64,000 bases of DNA from contig NZ_CP042968.1 in NCBI RefSeq assembly GCF_001693515.2, positions 3,844,001-3,908,000 of the forward strand, written 5' to 3'. Shown in pieces: positions 34,141 through 42,943 of the stretch (positions are counted from its first letter, which is position 1; each line of letters opens with the position of its first letter). Source of the DNA: Bradyrhizobium paxllaeri. GTDB taxonomy: Bacteria; Pseudomonadota; Alphaproteobacteria; Rhizobiales; Xanthobacteraceae. Both the position numbers and the translations under genes were made by a program. Under the pieces are notes generated by a model. The model was not told where the DNA came from, searched no databases, and worked only from the letters and a program-made list of their open reading frames with translations.

Positions 34141-34181
34141 GGCTTGAAAGCCCGTGGCTTAGGCTCACGGCTGTTCAAGCC
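34141..34181. repeat. imperfect inverted repeat downstream of AT-rich gene
   Basis: GGCTTGAA (34141-34148) pairs with TTCAAGCC (34174-34181) around an inner CCGTG/CACGG stem. It lies 85 bp beyond the AT-rich gene and has no T-run. It is possibly the transcript end or a relic of a mobile element. Nothing else is visible in 34057-34327. Confidence 0.4.
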
Positions 34182-34327
34182 ACGACTGCTATGCTGTGCT
34201 TCGTCGCCACGTTCTGCCGGCAATGCGAACAAAGTTCAGCGAGCGTAGCCGCGGAATTACGGTGACAGTGCTGGACTGCACCCCTTAAGTGAGACGTCGC
34301 TGCGATAAGCTTGGCTCCATCAAGCCC

Positions 34328-36082
34328 TCAGGGTATGCTCTCCGGCCGTACATACCAGTCTTTGGAGGTCGCTTTCCTGTGCAGTGGGAAGGGATTGAAC
34401 TGGTTGGCGAGGAAGATTTCGGAAAATCCCTGATCGCACGAGCCAAAGCCAATACTCGCGCACGGCGCTGAGTAGACCCGTAACCGGCCGGCACCCATGT
34501 GGGCCTGCCAATTGGCGGTCACGGCCTGCAAATTGCTCACGGTCACGTCGGGGCCTGAACTTACTGGGCTTGTTGCGCCGGCGCGGTCCGTCGCCTGGGC
34601 TCGGGTCGCGTAGGTTCCTCCCGGCAGCCCGCATTCCCCGTACTTGAACTTGTCCTGGCTCACGCCTGCGGGCTTTCGTGGCCGCGTTCCCAGCTCGACG
34701 CCGACATTGGCGAGTTGTCCCTCGGGATCGGAGGCCGAGCCCGCCACCGTGATGCAGTCGCCGCTGACCGAGGCGCTGCTGATCGTGACGCTGGGCGGGG
34801 CATTCGGCGGGGGCGATCCAAGCGTGATCGGGTTGCCTGTTATGTTCGAGGTGGCGCCATCATTGTCTTTCGCGGTCGCGACCGGAACGTAGATGGCATC
34901 CATCGGTAGATTGTCGAACGTCACGGCCCAGTTGCTGGTGCCGGACGCAGTTTTCGCTGGTTGGGGAAAGCGGCCGTCGAGCCGCACCGTCACGCTCGCA
35001 ACCGAGCCCGCGGAGGCGGACGCCGTCCCGTTCACGCTGACCGAATTTCCGGTGGCCTGCGCCGCACTGATCGAGATCGAAGGGGGCGGGGCCTCGCGGA
35101 ACGGATGCGCCTTGAAGAAGGCCCATTGCAACTCGGTGGCGCTCGGCCCGGTCGGATCGGCGAATTGTCCGCTGTTGTCGCCGACCCAATAATGAGTACC
35201 GGTGCCGATGAAATCGCCACGCTTGCCTTCGTAAAAGACGGTCTCGACCACGGAGCGCTGCGGGCTGCCATATCTCGTCTGGGTGCAGGGCACGCCTTCG
35301 GCCGTACAATCCAGTGTCGCAGTCGGGGAGGGGCCAAGTTCGTAACGGCGGATCCAGGAATCCCGTATGTTCTCGGAGGCCAGTTTATTGACGACGCAAT
35401 CGTTGCGCGAATGAATGGCCATGATCGGAACCGGACGCTGCTCGTCGGGTTGCTGCTGCTCCGTTTTCATCGCGGCCACATTGGCGGAGACCGGCTTGAA
35501 ACTCCCCGGATTGACGCAGACGAAACCCACTGCAGAGGAAGTCTCCGCGTAGGGCAAGCCCTCGACAGAGCCGGCGGCGGCAAAATAGTCGCTGTGCGCG
35601 ACGGCGAGCGCCACCGCCATGCCGGCGCCGGAGGACAGGCCGGTCACATAGCGCCTGATAGGATCGATCTTCAGCTCGGCCTCGATCTCGAGCGCGATCT
35701 GGTGCAGGTCCTCGACCTCGCCGGCGCCCTTGTGAATGTGCTGGTCGAGAAAGAAGCCCCAGCAATTCATCTCCCGCATACCGTCATAGGAGGTGATGAA
35801 GGGATAAACCGCGATGAAGTTATCGCGCTCCGCGAGATCCTTGAAGCGCGTCTCGTTGATCATGTTGGCCTCGGTCTGGCGGCAGCCGTGCAGGATCATC
35901 ACGAGCGGCACCGCGTCCTGTCCCGTGTAGCCGGATGGCACGAAGACCTGATAGTGGCGGTCGCGCGAACCTGCGTAGGATTTTGCCGTGAACACCTTCT
36001 GCCGAAATTCGCCGGCAGAGGCAGCTCCGCTGAGCAGCCCGCAAAGAACAAGCGTCAGCAATCGGCACAGGATGGGAGACAT
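34328..36082 (-). CDS. extracellular PHB depolymerase-family esterase
   Basis: This 584-residue secreted esterase has a signal peptide of about 23 residues (ending GAASAGEF). An alpha/beta-hydrolase domain of the PHB-depolymerase/LpqC type follows (about 30-330): LVMILHGCRQTEANM forms the oxyanion region, GLSSG (148-152) is the lipase box with Ser150, HSRNDCVV carries the acid, and GTGTHYWVG the His. Two immunoglobulin-like modules come next (about 345-520), each with repeated SGxxxxVxG-type strands. A C-terminal Cys-containing segment ends the protein. It probably hydrolyses polyhydroxyalkanoate or other polyesters outside the cell. Confidence 0.85.
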   Translation of the reverse strand: MSPILCRLLTLVLCGLLSGAASAGEFRQKVFTAKSYAGSRDRHYQVFVPSGYTGQDAVPLVMILHGCRQTEANMINETRFKDLAERDNFIAVYPFITSYDGMREMNCWGFFLDQHIHKGAGEVEDLHQIALEIEAELKIDPIRRYVTGLSSGAGMAVALAVAHSDYFAAAGSVEGLPYAETSSAVGFVCVNPGSFKPVSANVAAMKTEQQQPDEQRPVPIMAIHSRNDCVVNKLASENIRDSWIRRYELGPSPTATLDCTAEGVPCTQTRYGSPQRSVVETVFYEGKRGDFIGTGTHYWVGDNSGQFADPTGPSATELQWAFFKAHPFREAPPPSISISAAQATGNSVSVNGTASASAGSVASVTVRLDGRFPQPAKTASGTSNWAVTFDNLPMDAIYVPVATAKDNDGATSNITGNPITLGSPPPNAPPSVTISSASVSGDCITVAGSASDPEGQLANVGVELGTRPRKPAGVSQDKFKYGECGLPGGTYATRAQATDRAGATSPVSSGPDVTVSNLQAVTANWQAHMGAGRLRVYSAPCASIGFGSCDQGFSEIFLANQFNPFPLHRKATSKDWYVRPESIP

Positions 36083-36467
36083 TGGACCCTCCGGTCTTCA
36101 ACGACACCAGTGATGCGACGCCGACGTTTGACATCAGATCAAGGTTTTAGCGCCGCCAGATCGATAAGCCGTTGGCAGCGACAACAGTTGCATTGCGGCG
36201 ACGGCGGTCGTGTGATCCAAAACACAGGTCCAATGCATCTTTTTCTTGCGAAGAGACGGTGGAACAAAGGCGGCAGCCCGGATGAGCCAACGGGTCGCGC
36301 GAATGCGCGCCCGCGACAAGCGCAATTGCGCTTGCGCAGTGATGACAGGCTCCGCGATATCCGGGGCCCTTACGTGCGGCGGCCCCGCATATCGCATGCG
36401 CTCATGCGGGCTACTTGCCGTCGCCGGAATCGCCAGCGTCAGGCTTCGCCGCGAAATGCGCTGGCCA
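36083..36467. other. 385-bp intergenic region
   Basis: No gene can be supported in it. Open frames across it are GC-driven and lack ribosome binding sites. It should contain the leftward promoter of the PHB-depolymerase-like gene. Confidence 0.45.
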
Positions 36468-37007
36468 TCAATTAGCGGCTCCCGCTGCAAATGCCGTAAG
36501 CAATGCTTTTCCCTGCGGCCAGGCCTCAAGCCCGCTTGCCTCATTGATGTGGCCAACTTCTCCCACCTCCACGATGCCGCTGCCCCACTGGCGCGCTCTC
36601 TCACGCGAATATTCGACCGTGCCATATGGATCGTTCGTGCTCGCGACGATGAGCGAGGGAAAGCGGAATTTGCTCGATGGCGGATTGACGAAACTTGCGG
36701 CCTCGATCGGGAAGGCCGGCCCTACTGGATCAGGAACTGCAACGAGAAACGCGCCCGCGACCCGCGCCGTCGAAACCTGCTGCCAGTGCGCAACCAGAAG
36801 ACACGCCAGGCTGTGAGCGACGAGCAGCGGCGGCTTTGACGCCGCACCGACGGCGCGATTGAGCGCTTCGATCCAGTCCTTCAGCTCCGGCCGGTCCCAG
36901 TCGGCGGGCTGGAAGCGGCGGCAGCGCGGGTCGCTCGTTTCCCAGCGGCTTTGCCAGTGCTTCTCGCCCGATCCGCCAATTCCGGGCAGGATGATGATGT
37001 CGGTCAT
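36468..37007 (-). CDS. RBBP9/YdeN family alpha/beta hydrolase
   Basis: This 179-residue serine hydrolase of the RBBP9/YdeN family shows all three catalytic residues: Ser66 in LVAHSLACLL, Asp in VASTNDPYG and His in VGEVGHINEASG. The N-terminal IILPGIGGSGEKHWQSRWE is a family hallmark. There is no signal peptide, so it is cytoplasmic. The substrate is unknown. It is divergent from the Lrp-family regulator. Confidence 0.9.
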   Translation of the reverse strand: MTDIIILPGIGGSGEKHWQSRWETSDPRCRRFQPADWDRPELKDWIEALNRAVGAASKPPLLVAHSLACLLVAHWQQVSTARVAGAFLVAVPDPVGPAFPIEAASFVNPPSSKFRFPSLIVASTNDPYGTVEYSRERARQWGSGIVEVGEVGHINEASGLEAWPQGKALLTAFAAGAAN

Positions 37008-37115
37008 GTCGGCTCCGTTGTTGTTTGCAACGGGCGAAACTGACGGCTTCCGCTATCCTCTGGAATGGGCAATCATCGGAAAAGACGTCCTCCTGCCGAT
37101 GGATTCAAGGTCTTC

Positions 37116-37589
37116 ATGTCCCGAGAAAGTTTTGCCCCCGCGCTTGATCCGACCGATATCGCGATCATCGAAGCAATGCAGGAGGACGGGCGCATCGCGA
37201 TTTCAGAGCTTGGCCGCAGAATAGGGCTTTCGCAGCCCGCGACTTCGGAGCGGGTCAAGCGGCTGGAGGAGCGCGGAATCATCACCGGCTATACCGCGAA
37301 GATCGATCCGGCCGCGCTCGGCTTGCGGATGATGGCCGTCATCCGCCTGCGCACGACCCACGAACATATCCAGTCCTGCCTGAAGCAGTTTGCCAAAATG
37401 CCTCACGTGATGGAGGTGCTGCGGCTGACCGGCGAGGATTGCTTCATTCTCAAGGTGTTCGTACCGTCACCGCAGGAGCTTGAAACGATCGTCGATACGG
37501 TCGCGCGGCACGGCGCGGTGACGACGTCGCTGGTGTTACGCAGCGAGGAGCCGAAGCCGATCGGGCGAGCGTTGATCCAGCGAGCGTAG
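37116..37589 (+). CDS. Lrp/AsnC family transcriptional regulator
   Basis: The 157-residue regulator starts at the ATG at 37116. An N-terminal winged HTH (LDPTDIAIIEAMQEDGRIAI, then GLSQPATSERVKRLEERGII) is followed by a RAM/AsnC effector domain (about 75-150, with GEDCFILKVFVPSPQELE). Members bind amino acids and assemble as octamers. It diverges from the hydrolase gene with about 110 bp between starts, so it may control it. Confidence 0.92.
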   Translation: MSRESFAPALDPTDIAIIEAMQEDGRIAISELGRRIGLSQPATSERVKRLEERGIITGYTAKIDPAALGLRMMAVIRLRTTHEHIQSCLKQFAKMPHVMEVLRLTGEDCFILKVFVPSPQELETIVDTVARHGAVTTSLVLRSEEPKPIGRALIQRA

Positions 37590-37699
37590 CTGTCTCCGCG
37601 TCCGGGCCAAGTGCACTGCAACATATGATTGAGCGATTGACACGCTGCTCGCGGCCAGATGCAATGCTATTCCCAGTATAGTGAATAGCAGGTAGCGTC

Positions 37700-38701
37700 A
37701 TGAAATCCGCGTTCCTCTCCCGCAAATTATTGCCGATCGTTAGCGCCGCAGCCTTTGCCCTGGCGATCCTGCCAGCCTCGGCCAGCCCCTATACTTCGCT
37801 GGTCGTGTTTGGTGACAGCCTTTCCGACAGCGGCAACAACGCCCTCGTGATTGGCACCAATGGCAGCCAGGTCATTACCGGCAACACCTACGTTCCGAGC
37901 CTGCCCTATGCCTCCGGGGTCTATAGCAACGGGCCCGTTTGGGCATCGGACGTCGCGGCGAAGCTCGGCATCCAGCTTCAACCTTCGCTCGCCGGCGGAA
38001 CGAACTATGCATTTGGTGGAGCGACCACGGGGCCAGCCGGCAACGGCTTTCCGTTCAGTCTGCTCACCCAGGCCAACCAGTATCTGGCCACCAACACTGT
38101 CTCGGCGAGCGCGCTCTACGTCATTGCCGGTGGCGGCAACGATGCCCGCGCTGCGTTGAACACGATCGCAGCCTGCCAAGGGGTGTGTCTCGGACCAACG
38201 GTGGCGAGCACCGCAGCTGCATACGCAGCCAATGTCGGTGCCATGGTGGACACGCTTCAAGCTGGCGGCGCGAAGAACATCATCGTCTGGAATACGCCAA
38301 ATCTCGGCCTTGCGCCGGCCGTTACCGCTGCGGGCGCCTCCGTGCTCGGAACCTTCCTCGCCAGCAGCATGAATGTCGCGCTCACCGCGGAACTGGCTGG
38401 TGAAGCCGGCGTAAAGATCTTCGACATCTTCGGCCTGGGCACGACGATCGCACTTGATCCGGCAGCGTTTGGCTTCACCAACGTCACCGATGCCTGTGGG
38501 GCGATTACGCTGAACTGCAACACCTACGCCTATTGGGACGGAATTCATCCGACAGCCGCCGCTCACATGGTGATCGCCGACGCCTTCGTTTCGGTTGCGG
38601 CCGTTCCGGAGCCTTCCACCTGGGCCATGCTGATCGCCGGGTTCGCCGGGATTGGCTTTGTCGCCTATCGCCGCCGGAACAGCGCTGTCTCGGCCTGCTG
38701 A
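37700..38701 (+). CDS. SGNH/GDSL esterase with PEP-CTERM sorting signal
   Basis: This 333-residue secreted GDSL-family hydrolase has a signal peptide (about 1-29, ending PASAS), block I VVFGDSLSDSGNN with nucleophile Ser40, the Gly/Asn blocks GGTNYAFGGA and AGGGNDAR, and block V YWDGIHPTAAAH with the Asp-His pair. Residues 302-326 form a complete PEP-CTERM signal: VPEPSTWAM, a hydrophobic helix (LIAGFAGIGFVAY) and RRR. Such tails are cut by an exosortase during surface or exopolysaccharide-linked export. No exosortase is in this window. The N-terminal family is close to autotransporter-type lipases, but no beta-barrel is present. Confidence 0.9.
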   Translation: MKSAFLSRKLLPIVSAAAFALAILPASASPYTSLVVFGDSLSDSGNNALVIGTNGSQVITGNTYVPSLPYASGVYSNGPVWASDVAAKLGIQLQPSLAGGTNYAFGGATTGPAGNGFPFSLLTQANQYLATNTVSASALYVIAGGGNDARAALNTIAACQGVCLGPTVASTAAAYAANVGAMVDTLQAGGAKNIIVWNTPNLGLAPAVTAAGASVLGTFLASSMNVALTAELAGEAGVKIFDIFGLGTTIALDPAAFGFTNVTDACGAITLNCNTYAYWDGIHPTAAAHMVIADAFVSVAAVPEPSTWAMLIAGFAGIGFVAYRRRNSAVSAC

Positions 38702-38797
38702 ACGCCGATTGGAGCGCGTGCGGATTGCTGGCACGCCGCGCTTTCTATAAGCACGCTGCGATCACGGCGGCGCGGCCTGCGGTTGGAGGCTTGCGTC

Positions 38798-38955
38798 ATG
38801 GCCGGGCTTGTCCCGGCCATCCACGTCTTTCGTGCTATGTCGAAGCAAGCAAAGACGTGGATGCCCGGCACCCGGCTACGCTAAGGCTTCGCCGTGGCGT
38901 TCCTATCCTGGCGCGCCGGAGCTTCAGCGGAGGCGGCAAGGCCGGGCATGACGAA
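38798..38955. repeat. palindromic intergenic repeat (REP-like)
   Basis: It contains ATGGCCGGG-cttgt-CCCGGCCAT (38798-38820), CCACGTCTTT (38821-38830) inverted at AAAGACGTGG (38851-38860), and ATGCCCGGC echoed as GCCGGGCATGAC near 38942-38953. The compound cruciform is typical of the element scattered between genes of Bradyrhizobium-like genomes. It fills most of the 284-bp gap between the GDSL gene and the convergent alcohol dehydrogenase gene. Confidence 0.75.
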
Positions 38956-38985
38956 AGGCTATTTACTCGGCGGCTGCGCGCCGCC

Positions 38986-40053
38986 TCAGTTCTTCAGCAC
39001 GATGCGCCCGACGACCTTGCCGGCGCGGAGTTCGTCGATCCATTTCTGGACGTCGGCCATCGGCTCTTCCTTCATCGGTGTCGGCTTGATCTTGCCGGCG
39101 CGGGCGAGCGCCATCAGCTCCTTGGCCTCGGCGAGCGTGCCGACCATGAAGCCTTCGACGGTCATGCGCTTGTAGACCCATTGCACCATCGGCAGGCTGA
39201 AATTGCCGCCCATCAGGCCGGAGACCACGACCTTGCCGCCGCGGGCGACGGTCGCAACCGCAAACGCCATCGATTTCTCGTTGCCGGCGAAATCGACGAC
39301 GCCGTCAAAGCCGCCTTCGGTTTCTTTCAGGATGCGCCTGACGATTTCCGGCTCGGCCGGATCGTAGGCGACCGCCGCGCCGTTCTTGAGCGCGGTCTCG
39401 CGTGCGGCCGGCGAGAGATCGGCGACGGTGATGTTCTGCTTGAACATGGCTTGCGCGAATGACAGCCCCATCATGCCGACGCCGCCGAGCCCGATCAGCA
39501 GCAAATTGCGCTGGCGCGGGCGGTCGACCAGCCGCTTCAGCGCGCCATAGGCTGTCACGCCTGAGCACATCAGCGTCGCCGCCTGGTTGACGGGCAGGGG
39601 ATCGTAGTCGAGCAGGTACTTGGCGTCGGGTACCAGCACGTGGGTGGCAAAGCCGCCGTCGATGGAGACGCCGAGGAAGCGCTGCTTGACGCAGAGGTTT
39701 TCATCGCCGCTGGCGCAGTCGCGGCACTGGCCGCAGCCGATCCAGGGAAACACCGCCTGCTTCTTGCCGATCAGCTCCTTCGGCGCATCGGGGCCGACTT
39801 CATCGACGACGCCGGCAATCTCATGCCCGAGCGTGAACGGCAGCGTCATGCCGCGCGTGGTGTCGAGCCGTTTGCCGCCGCCGAGATCGGCATAGCCGTC
39901 CTGGATGTGCAGATCCGAATGGCAGAGCCCGCAGCGCTCGATGCGGACGAGGACTTCGCGTCCTTGCGGCTTCGGCGTGTCGATGATGGTTTCGCACAAT
40001 GGCGCATCGAACTTGACGAGGGATTGACGGACCATTCGCGCCATGGCGTTCAC
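38986..40053 (-). CDS. zinc-dependent alcohol dehydrogenase
   Basis: This 355-residue medium-chain dehydrogenase oxidises or reduces alcohols and aldehydes with NAD(P). The catalytic zinc ligands are in CGLCHSDLH and GHE. The structural zinc site is the four-Cys lobe CGQCRDCASGDENLC. The Rossmann motif is GLGGVGMMG. The start is either at 40053 or four codons later (MARMVRQSL). It is 3 bp after rsmA and is the last gene of the leftward lpt-surA-pdxA-rsmA group, an unusual partner there. Confidence 0.92.
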   Translation of the reverse strand: MNAMARMVRQSLVKFDAPLCETIIDTPKPQGREVLVRIERCGLCHSDLHIQDGYADLGGGKRLDTTRGMTLPFTLGHEIAGVVDEVGPDAPKELIGKKQAVFPWIGCGQCRDCASGDENLCVKQRFLGVSIDGGFATHVLVPDAKYLLDYDPLPVNQAATLMCSGVTAYGALKRLVDRPRQRNLLLIGLGGVGMMGLSFAQAMFKQNITVADLSPAARETALKNGAAVAYDPAEPEIVRRILKETEGGFDGVVDFAGNEKSMAFAVATVARGGKVVVSGLMGGNFSLPMVQWVYKRMTVEGFMVGTLAEAKELMALARAGKIKPTPMKEEPMADVQKWIDELRAGKVVGRIVLKN

Positions 40054-40056
40054 TCC

Positions 40057-40923
40057 TTATACGGCGTTTGCTTTTGTCTTTCGTATATCGGCCAATTCAC
40101 GGGCCATGGCAACAAAGCCGGAAACCGGAATGGTTTCGGCGCGCCGTGTCGGATCGATCTGCGCGGCGGCGGCGAGCCGCGTCGGATCGACCGACAGCGA
40201 TTTGAGGCTCTGCCGCAGCATTTTCCGGCGCTGGCCGAAGGCAGCGGCCGCGACCTGTTCGAGCGTGCGGCGGTCGCAGGGCTCCGGCGCCGCGCGCGGC
40301 ACCAGGCGCACGACCGAGGAGGTGACTTTCGGTTGCGGCACGAACGCGGCCGGCGAAATGTCAAACAGGATCTTGGTCTCGCTACGCCAGTTGGCGAGCA
40401 CTGCGAGCCTGCCATAGGCCTCTTCGTTTTCCTTGGCGACGATGCGCTCGGCGACCTCGCGCTGAAACATCAAGACCATCATGTCGTACCAGGGCGGCCA
40501 TGGCTCGATCGAGAGCCAGTCCACCAAAAGCGCGGTCGCGATGTTGTAGGGCAGGTTGGCGACGATTTTTGCACGCTCGCCGCCGAGCATCGGACGGGGA
40601 TCGAAAGTTTGTGCGTCGGCGTGCACGATCTCGAGCCGGCCGGGATAGCGTTTGGCGATGTAGTCGAGCGGCGCCAGCGCGCGCTCGTCGCGCTCGACCG
40701 CGATGACGCGCTTGGCGCCGAGCGCGAGTAGCGCGCGCGTCAGTCCGCCGGGGCCGGGGCCGACCTCGATGACAACAGCGCCTTCGAGGGGACCTGCGGC
40801 GCGCGCAATCCGCGCGGTGAGGTTGAGGTCGAGCAGAAAATTCTGGCCGAGCGATTTGCGGGCCGAGAGGGAATGTTCGCGGATGACCTCGCGCAGCGGC
40901 GGCAGATCGTCGATCGCGCTCAT
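40057..40923 (-). CDS. rsmA: 16S rRNA dimethyladenosine transferase
   Basis: RsmA (KsgA) dimethylates A1518 and A1519 of 16S rRNA. The 288-residue protein has SLGQNFLLD, the SAM motif [10 protein letters not shown] and the catalytic NLPYNIAT motif, with the usual C-terminal helical domain. The start overlaps the pdxA stop by 4 bp. The surA-pdxA-rsmA order is conserved across Proteobacteria. Confidence 0.96.
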   Translation of the reverse strand: MSAIDDLPPLREVIREHSLSARKSLGQNFLLDLNLTARIARAAGPLEGAVVIEVGPGPGGLTRALLALGAKRVIAVERDERALAPLDYIAKRYPGRLEIVHADAQTFDPRPMLGGERAKIVANLPYNIATALLVDWLSIEPWPPWYDMMVLMFQREVAERIVAKENEEAYGRLAVLANWRSETKILFDISPAAFVPQPKVTSSVVRLVPRAAPEPCDRRTLEQVAAAAFGQRRKMLRQSLKSLSVDPTRLAAAAQIDPTRRAETIPVSGFVAMARELADIRKTKANAV

Positions 40924-41924
40924 TGAGGCTTGGTCGCCGCCATGCGCGCGGCGAGCCGCAATGCTGCGGCAAGACTAGACGGATTGGCCTTGCCGCTGCC
41001 GGCAATGTCGAAGGCGGTGCCGTGGTCCGGCGATGTCCGGATGAACGGCAGTCCGAGCGTCACGTTGACGGCGTCCTCGAACGCAATGGTCTTGATCGGG
41101 ATCAGCGCCTGGTCGTGATACATGCAGATGGCGCAGTCGTAGTTCTTGCGCGCCGCGGCGTGGAACATGGTGTCCGCGGGCAGCGGGCCGCGCGCGTCGA
41201 TGCCGTCCTTGCGCAGGATGTCGACGGCGGGGGCGACGATCTCGATGTCCTCGCGGCCGAGCGAGCCGTCCTCGCCGGCATGCGGATTGAGGCCCGATAG
41301 CGCCAGGCGCGGAGAGCCAAGGCCGAAATGCGCTTTCAGATCGGTGGCCGCAATCCGCGCCGTGCTCACGATCAGCTCGGTCGAAAGCTGGGCCAGCGCC
41401 TCGCGCAGCGACAGATGGATGGTGACGGGAACGACGGCGAGCGCCGGCGACCACAACATCATCACCGGCTGCGGCAGCTTCCCGCCATCGGCGGCCAGCT
41501 CGGCGAGAAACTCGGTGTGGCCGGGATGGCGGAAGCCGGCGCGGTACAGCACGCTCTTGGCGATCGGGTTGGTGACGACGGCGCCGGCGCGGCCTTGCCG
41601 GACATGGTCGACCGCCATGCGGATGGAGGCGAGCACCGCGCCTGCACTGCTGTCGTCGGGCTGTCCGGGGCGCGCGGTTGCGGTTTCGCCGGTCGCGACC
41701 ACGGGGAGGGCGTTCGCAAAGGCGGCGCCCGCTTCCTCAGGGGCGGCATCGGCGAGTTCGACCGGCAATCCCAGGATCTTCGCACGCTCCGCGAAGAAGG
41801 TGCGGTCGCCGAGCAGATAGAACGGCGGCAGGTCTAATTCGCCGCGCCGCCGCCACGCTTCAAGGGCGATGTCGGGGCCGATGCCCGCGGGCTCGCCGGA
41901 TGTCAGCGCGAGAGGCTTTGCCAT
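40920..41924 (-). CDS. pdxA: 4-hydroxythreonine-4-phosphate dehydrogenase
   Basis: PdxA catalyses the NAD-dependent step of pyridoxal-phosphate synthesis from erythrose-4-phosphate. The 334-residue protein has [17 protein letters not shown] at the N-terminus, the metal His residues in [12 protein letters not shown], and [12 protein letters not shown] with [14 protein letters not shown] near the C-terminus. It lies 3 bp after surA and overlaps rsmA by 4 bp. Confidence 0.95.
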   Translation of the reverse strand: MAKPLALTSGEPAGIGPDIALEAWRRRGELDLPPFYLLGDRTFFAERAKILGLPVELADAAPEEAGAAFANALPVVATGETATARPGQPDDSSAGAVLASIRMAVDHVRQGRAGAVVTNPIAKSVLYRAGFRHPGHTEFLAELAADGGKLPQPVMMLWSPALAVVPVTIHLSLREALAQLSTELIVSTARIAATDLKAHFGLGSPRLALSGLNPHAGEDGSLGREDIEIVAPAVDILRKDGIDARGPLPADTMFHAAARKNYDCAICMYHDQALIPIKTIAFEDAVNVTLGLPFIRTSPDHGTAFDIAGSGKANPSSLAAALRLAARMAATKPQ

Positions 41925-41927
41925 GAA

Positions 41928-42869
41928 TCAACGACATTCGATCATTGCGGCCTTGCGGAGGTCGTTCAGATAGGATTTCGACTTCGCCTCGTATTTCTGG
42001 GCGTACATCTTTTCCCGGATCTCCCGCTTCTTCGGCGTATCGATCTTGGTCGGCTTCCGTTCGCACAACGCCACCATTTCCACGCCCTGCTTGGTGATTT
42101 CGGGCGGGGTCAGGCGGCCGACCGGCGTCTTGTCCAGCAATTCGCGCAAGGGGCCCGGAATGTCGGCCGAGGTCTTGGTGACGATGTCGCGGATCGCGGC
42201 GTTCTGCATCGACTTGAAGTAGGAGTTGGCCTGCTCGCAGGACTGCACGCGCTCGCGCAGCGATTCCGCCTCCTTGCGCCGCTGATCGATCGCGCCTTGC
42301 GCCGAGCCGCGCGGCACGATCAGCACGATCGGCTGCAGCTTGTACTCGAATGCATCCACCTGCGTCGACTCGCCGCCTTGCTCGGCGGCGGCGTTCACGT
42401 CCTTCTCGCCGACTTGCAGGCTCTCCTTGAAGCGGCCGCGCACCAGGCTGCCCCAGACCATTTCGGCCTTGAGGCGGGCCTTGAGCGTTTCCGGCCGGAC
42501 ACCCTGGCTCTCCAGCGATTTGGTGAGCTGATCGGGCGTCAAACGCATCCGCTGGCTCATTCCCGAATAGGCCTGATCGAGGTCGCTCCCGGTAGGATCG
42601 ACGCCGAACCGCTTGGCTTCCTTGATCTTGACCTTGTCGCTGATCAGCTCGTCGATCACTTCCTGCCGCGGCATCTGCTTGCGCGTGGTCAGGAAGTTGA
42701 GCTTGGTGCGCTGCTCGATATCGAGGCTGGTGATGGGTTCGCCGTTGACCATGCAGGCCACCTGCTGCGCGGGCAATGGCGAAATACCGCCCGCCAGCAT
42801 GGCGAGCGTGATGGCGCAGCCGGCGGTCAGGGAGCGAAGCCTGAGATGGAAAAGCGTCATGGTCGTCAT
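41928..42869 (-). CDS. surA: SurA-like periplasmic chaperone / peptidyl-prolyl isomerase
   Basis: This 313-residue periplasmic protein has a signal peptide (ending about residue 35, PLPAQQ). The SurA N-terminal chaperone domain follows (VACMVNGEPITSLDIEQRTK, then RQEVIDELISDKVKIKEAKR). Only one short parvulin-like region follows (about 165-290), so isomerase activity may be weak. It lies between lptD and pdxA, the classic position, and should escort outer-membrane proteins including LptD. Confidence 0.88.
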   Translation of the reverse strand: MTTMTLFHLRLRSLTAGCAITLAMLAGGISPLPAQQVACMVNGEPITSLDIEQRTKLNFLTTRKQMPRQEVIDELISDKVKIKEAKRFGVDPTGSDLDQAYSGMSQRMRLTPDQLTKSLESQGVRPETLKARLKAEMVWGSLVRGRFKESLQVGEKDVNAAAEQGGESTQVDAFEYKLQPIVLIVPRGSAQGAIDQRRKEAESLRERVQSCEQANSYFKSMQNAAIRDIVTKTSADIPGPLRELLDKTPVGRLTPPEITKQGVEMVALCERKPTKIDTPKKREIREKMYAQKYEAKSKSYLNDLRKAAMIECR

Positions 42870-42943
42870 GTGATCATGTCAGCCGTATCAACCAATCGTA
42901 CCGCGTTGCGCGGGGTACTGTCCGGCAAGGTTAAGGCCTCACG

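Noticed and set aside
34961..36475. 504-codon rightward frame antisense to the PHB-depolymerase-like gene
   Set aside because: The opposite strand carries a signal peptide, lipase box and Ig modules; this frame has no motif.
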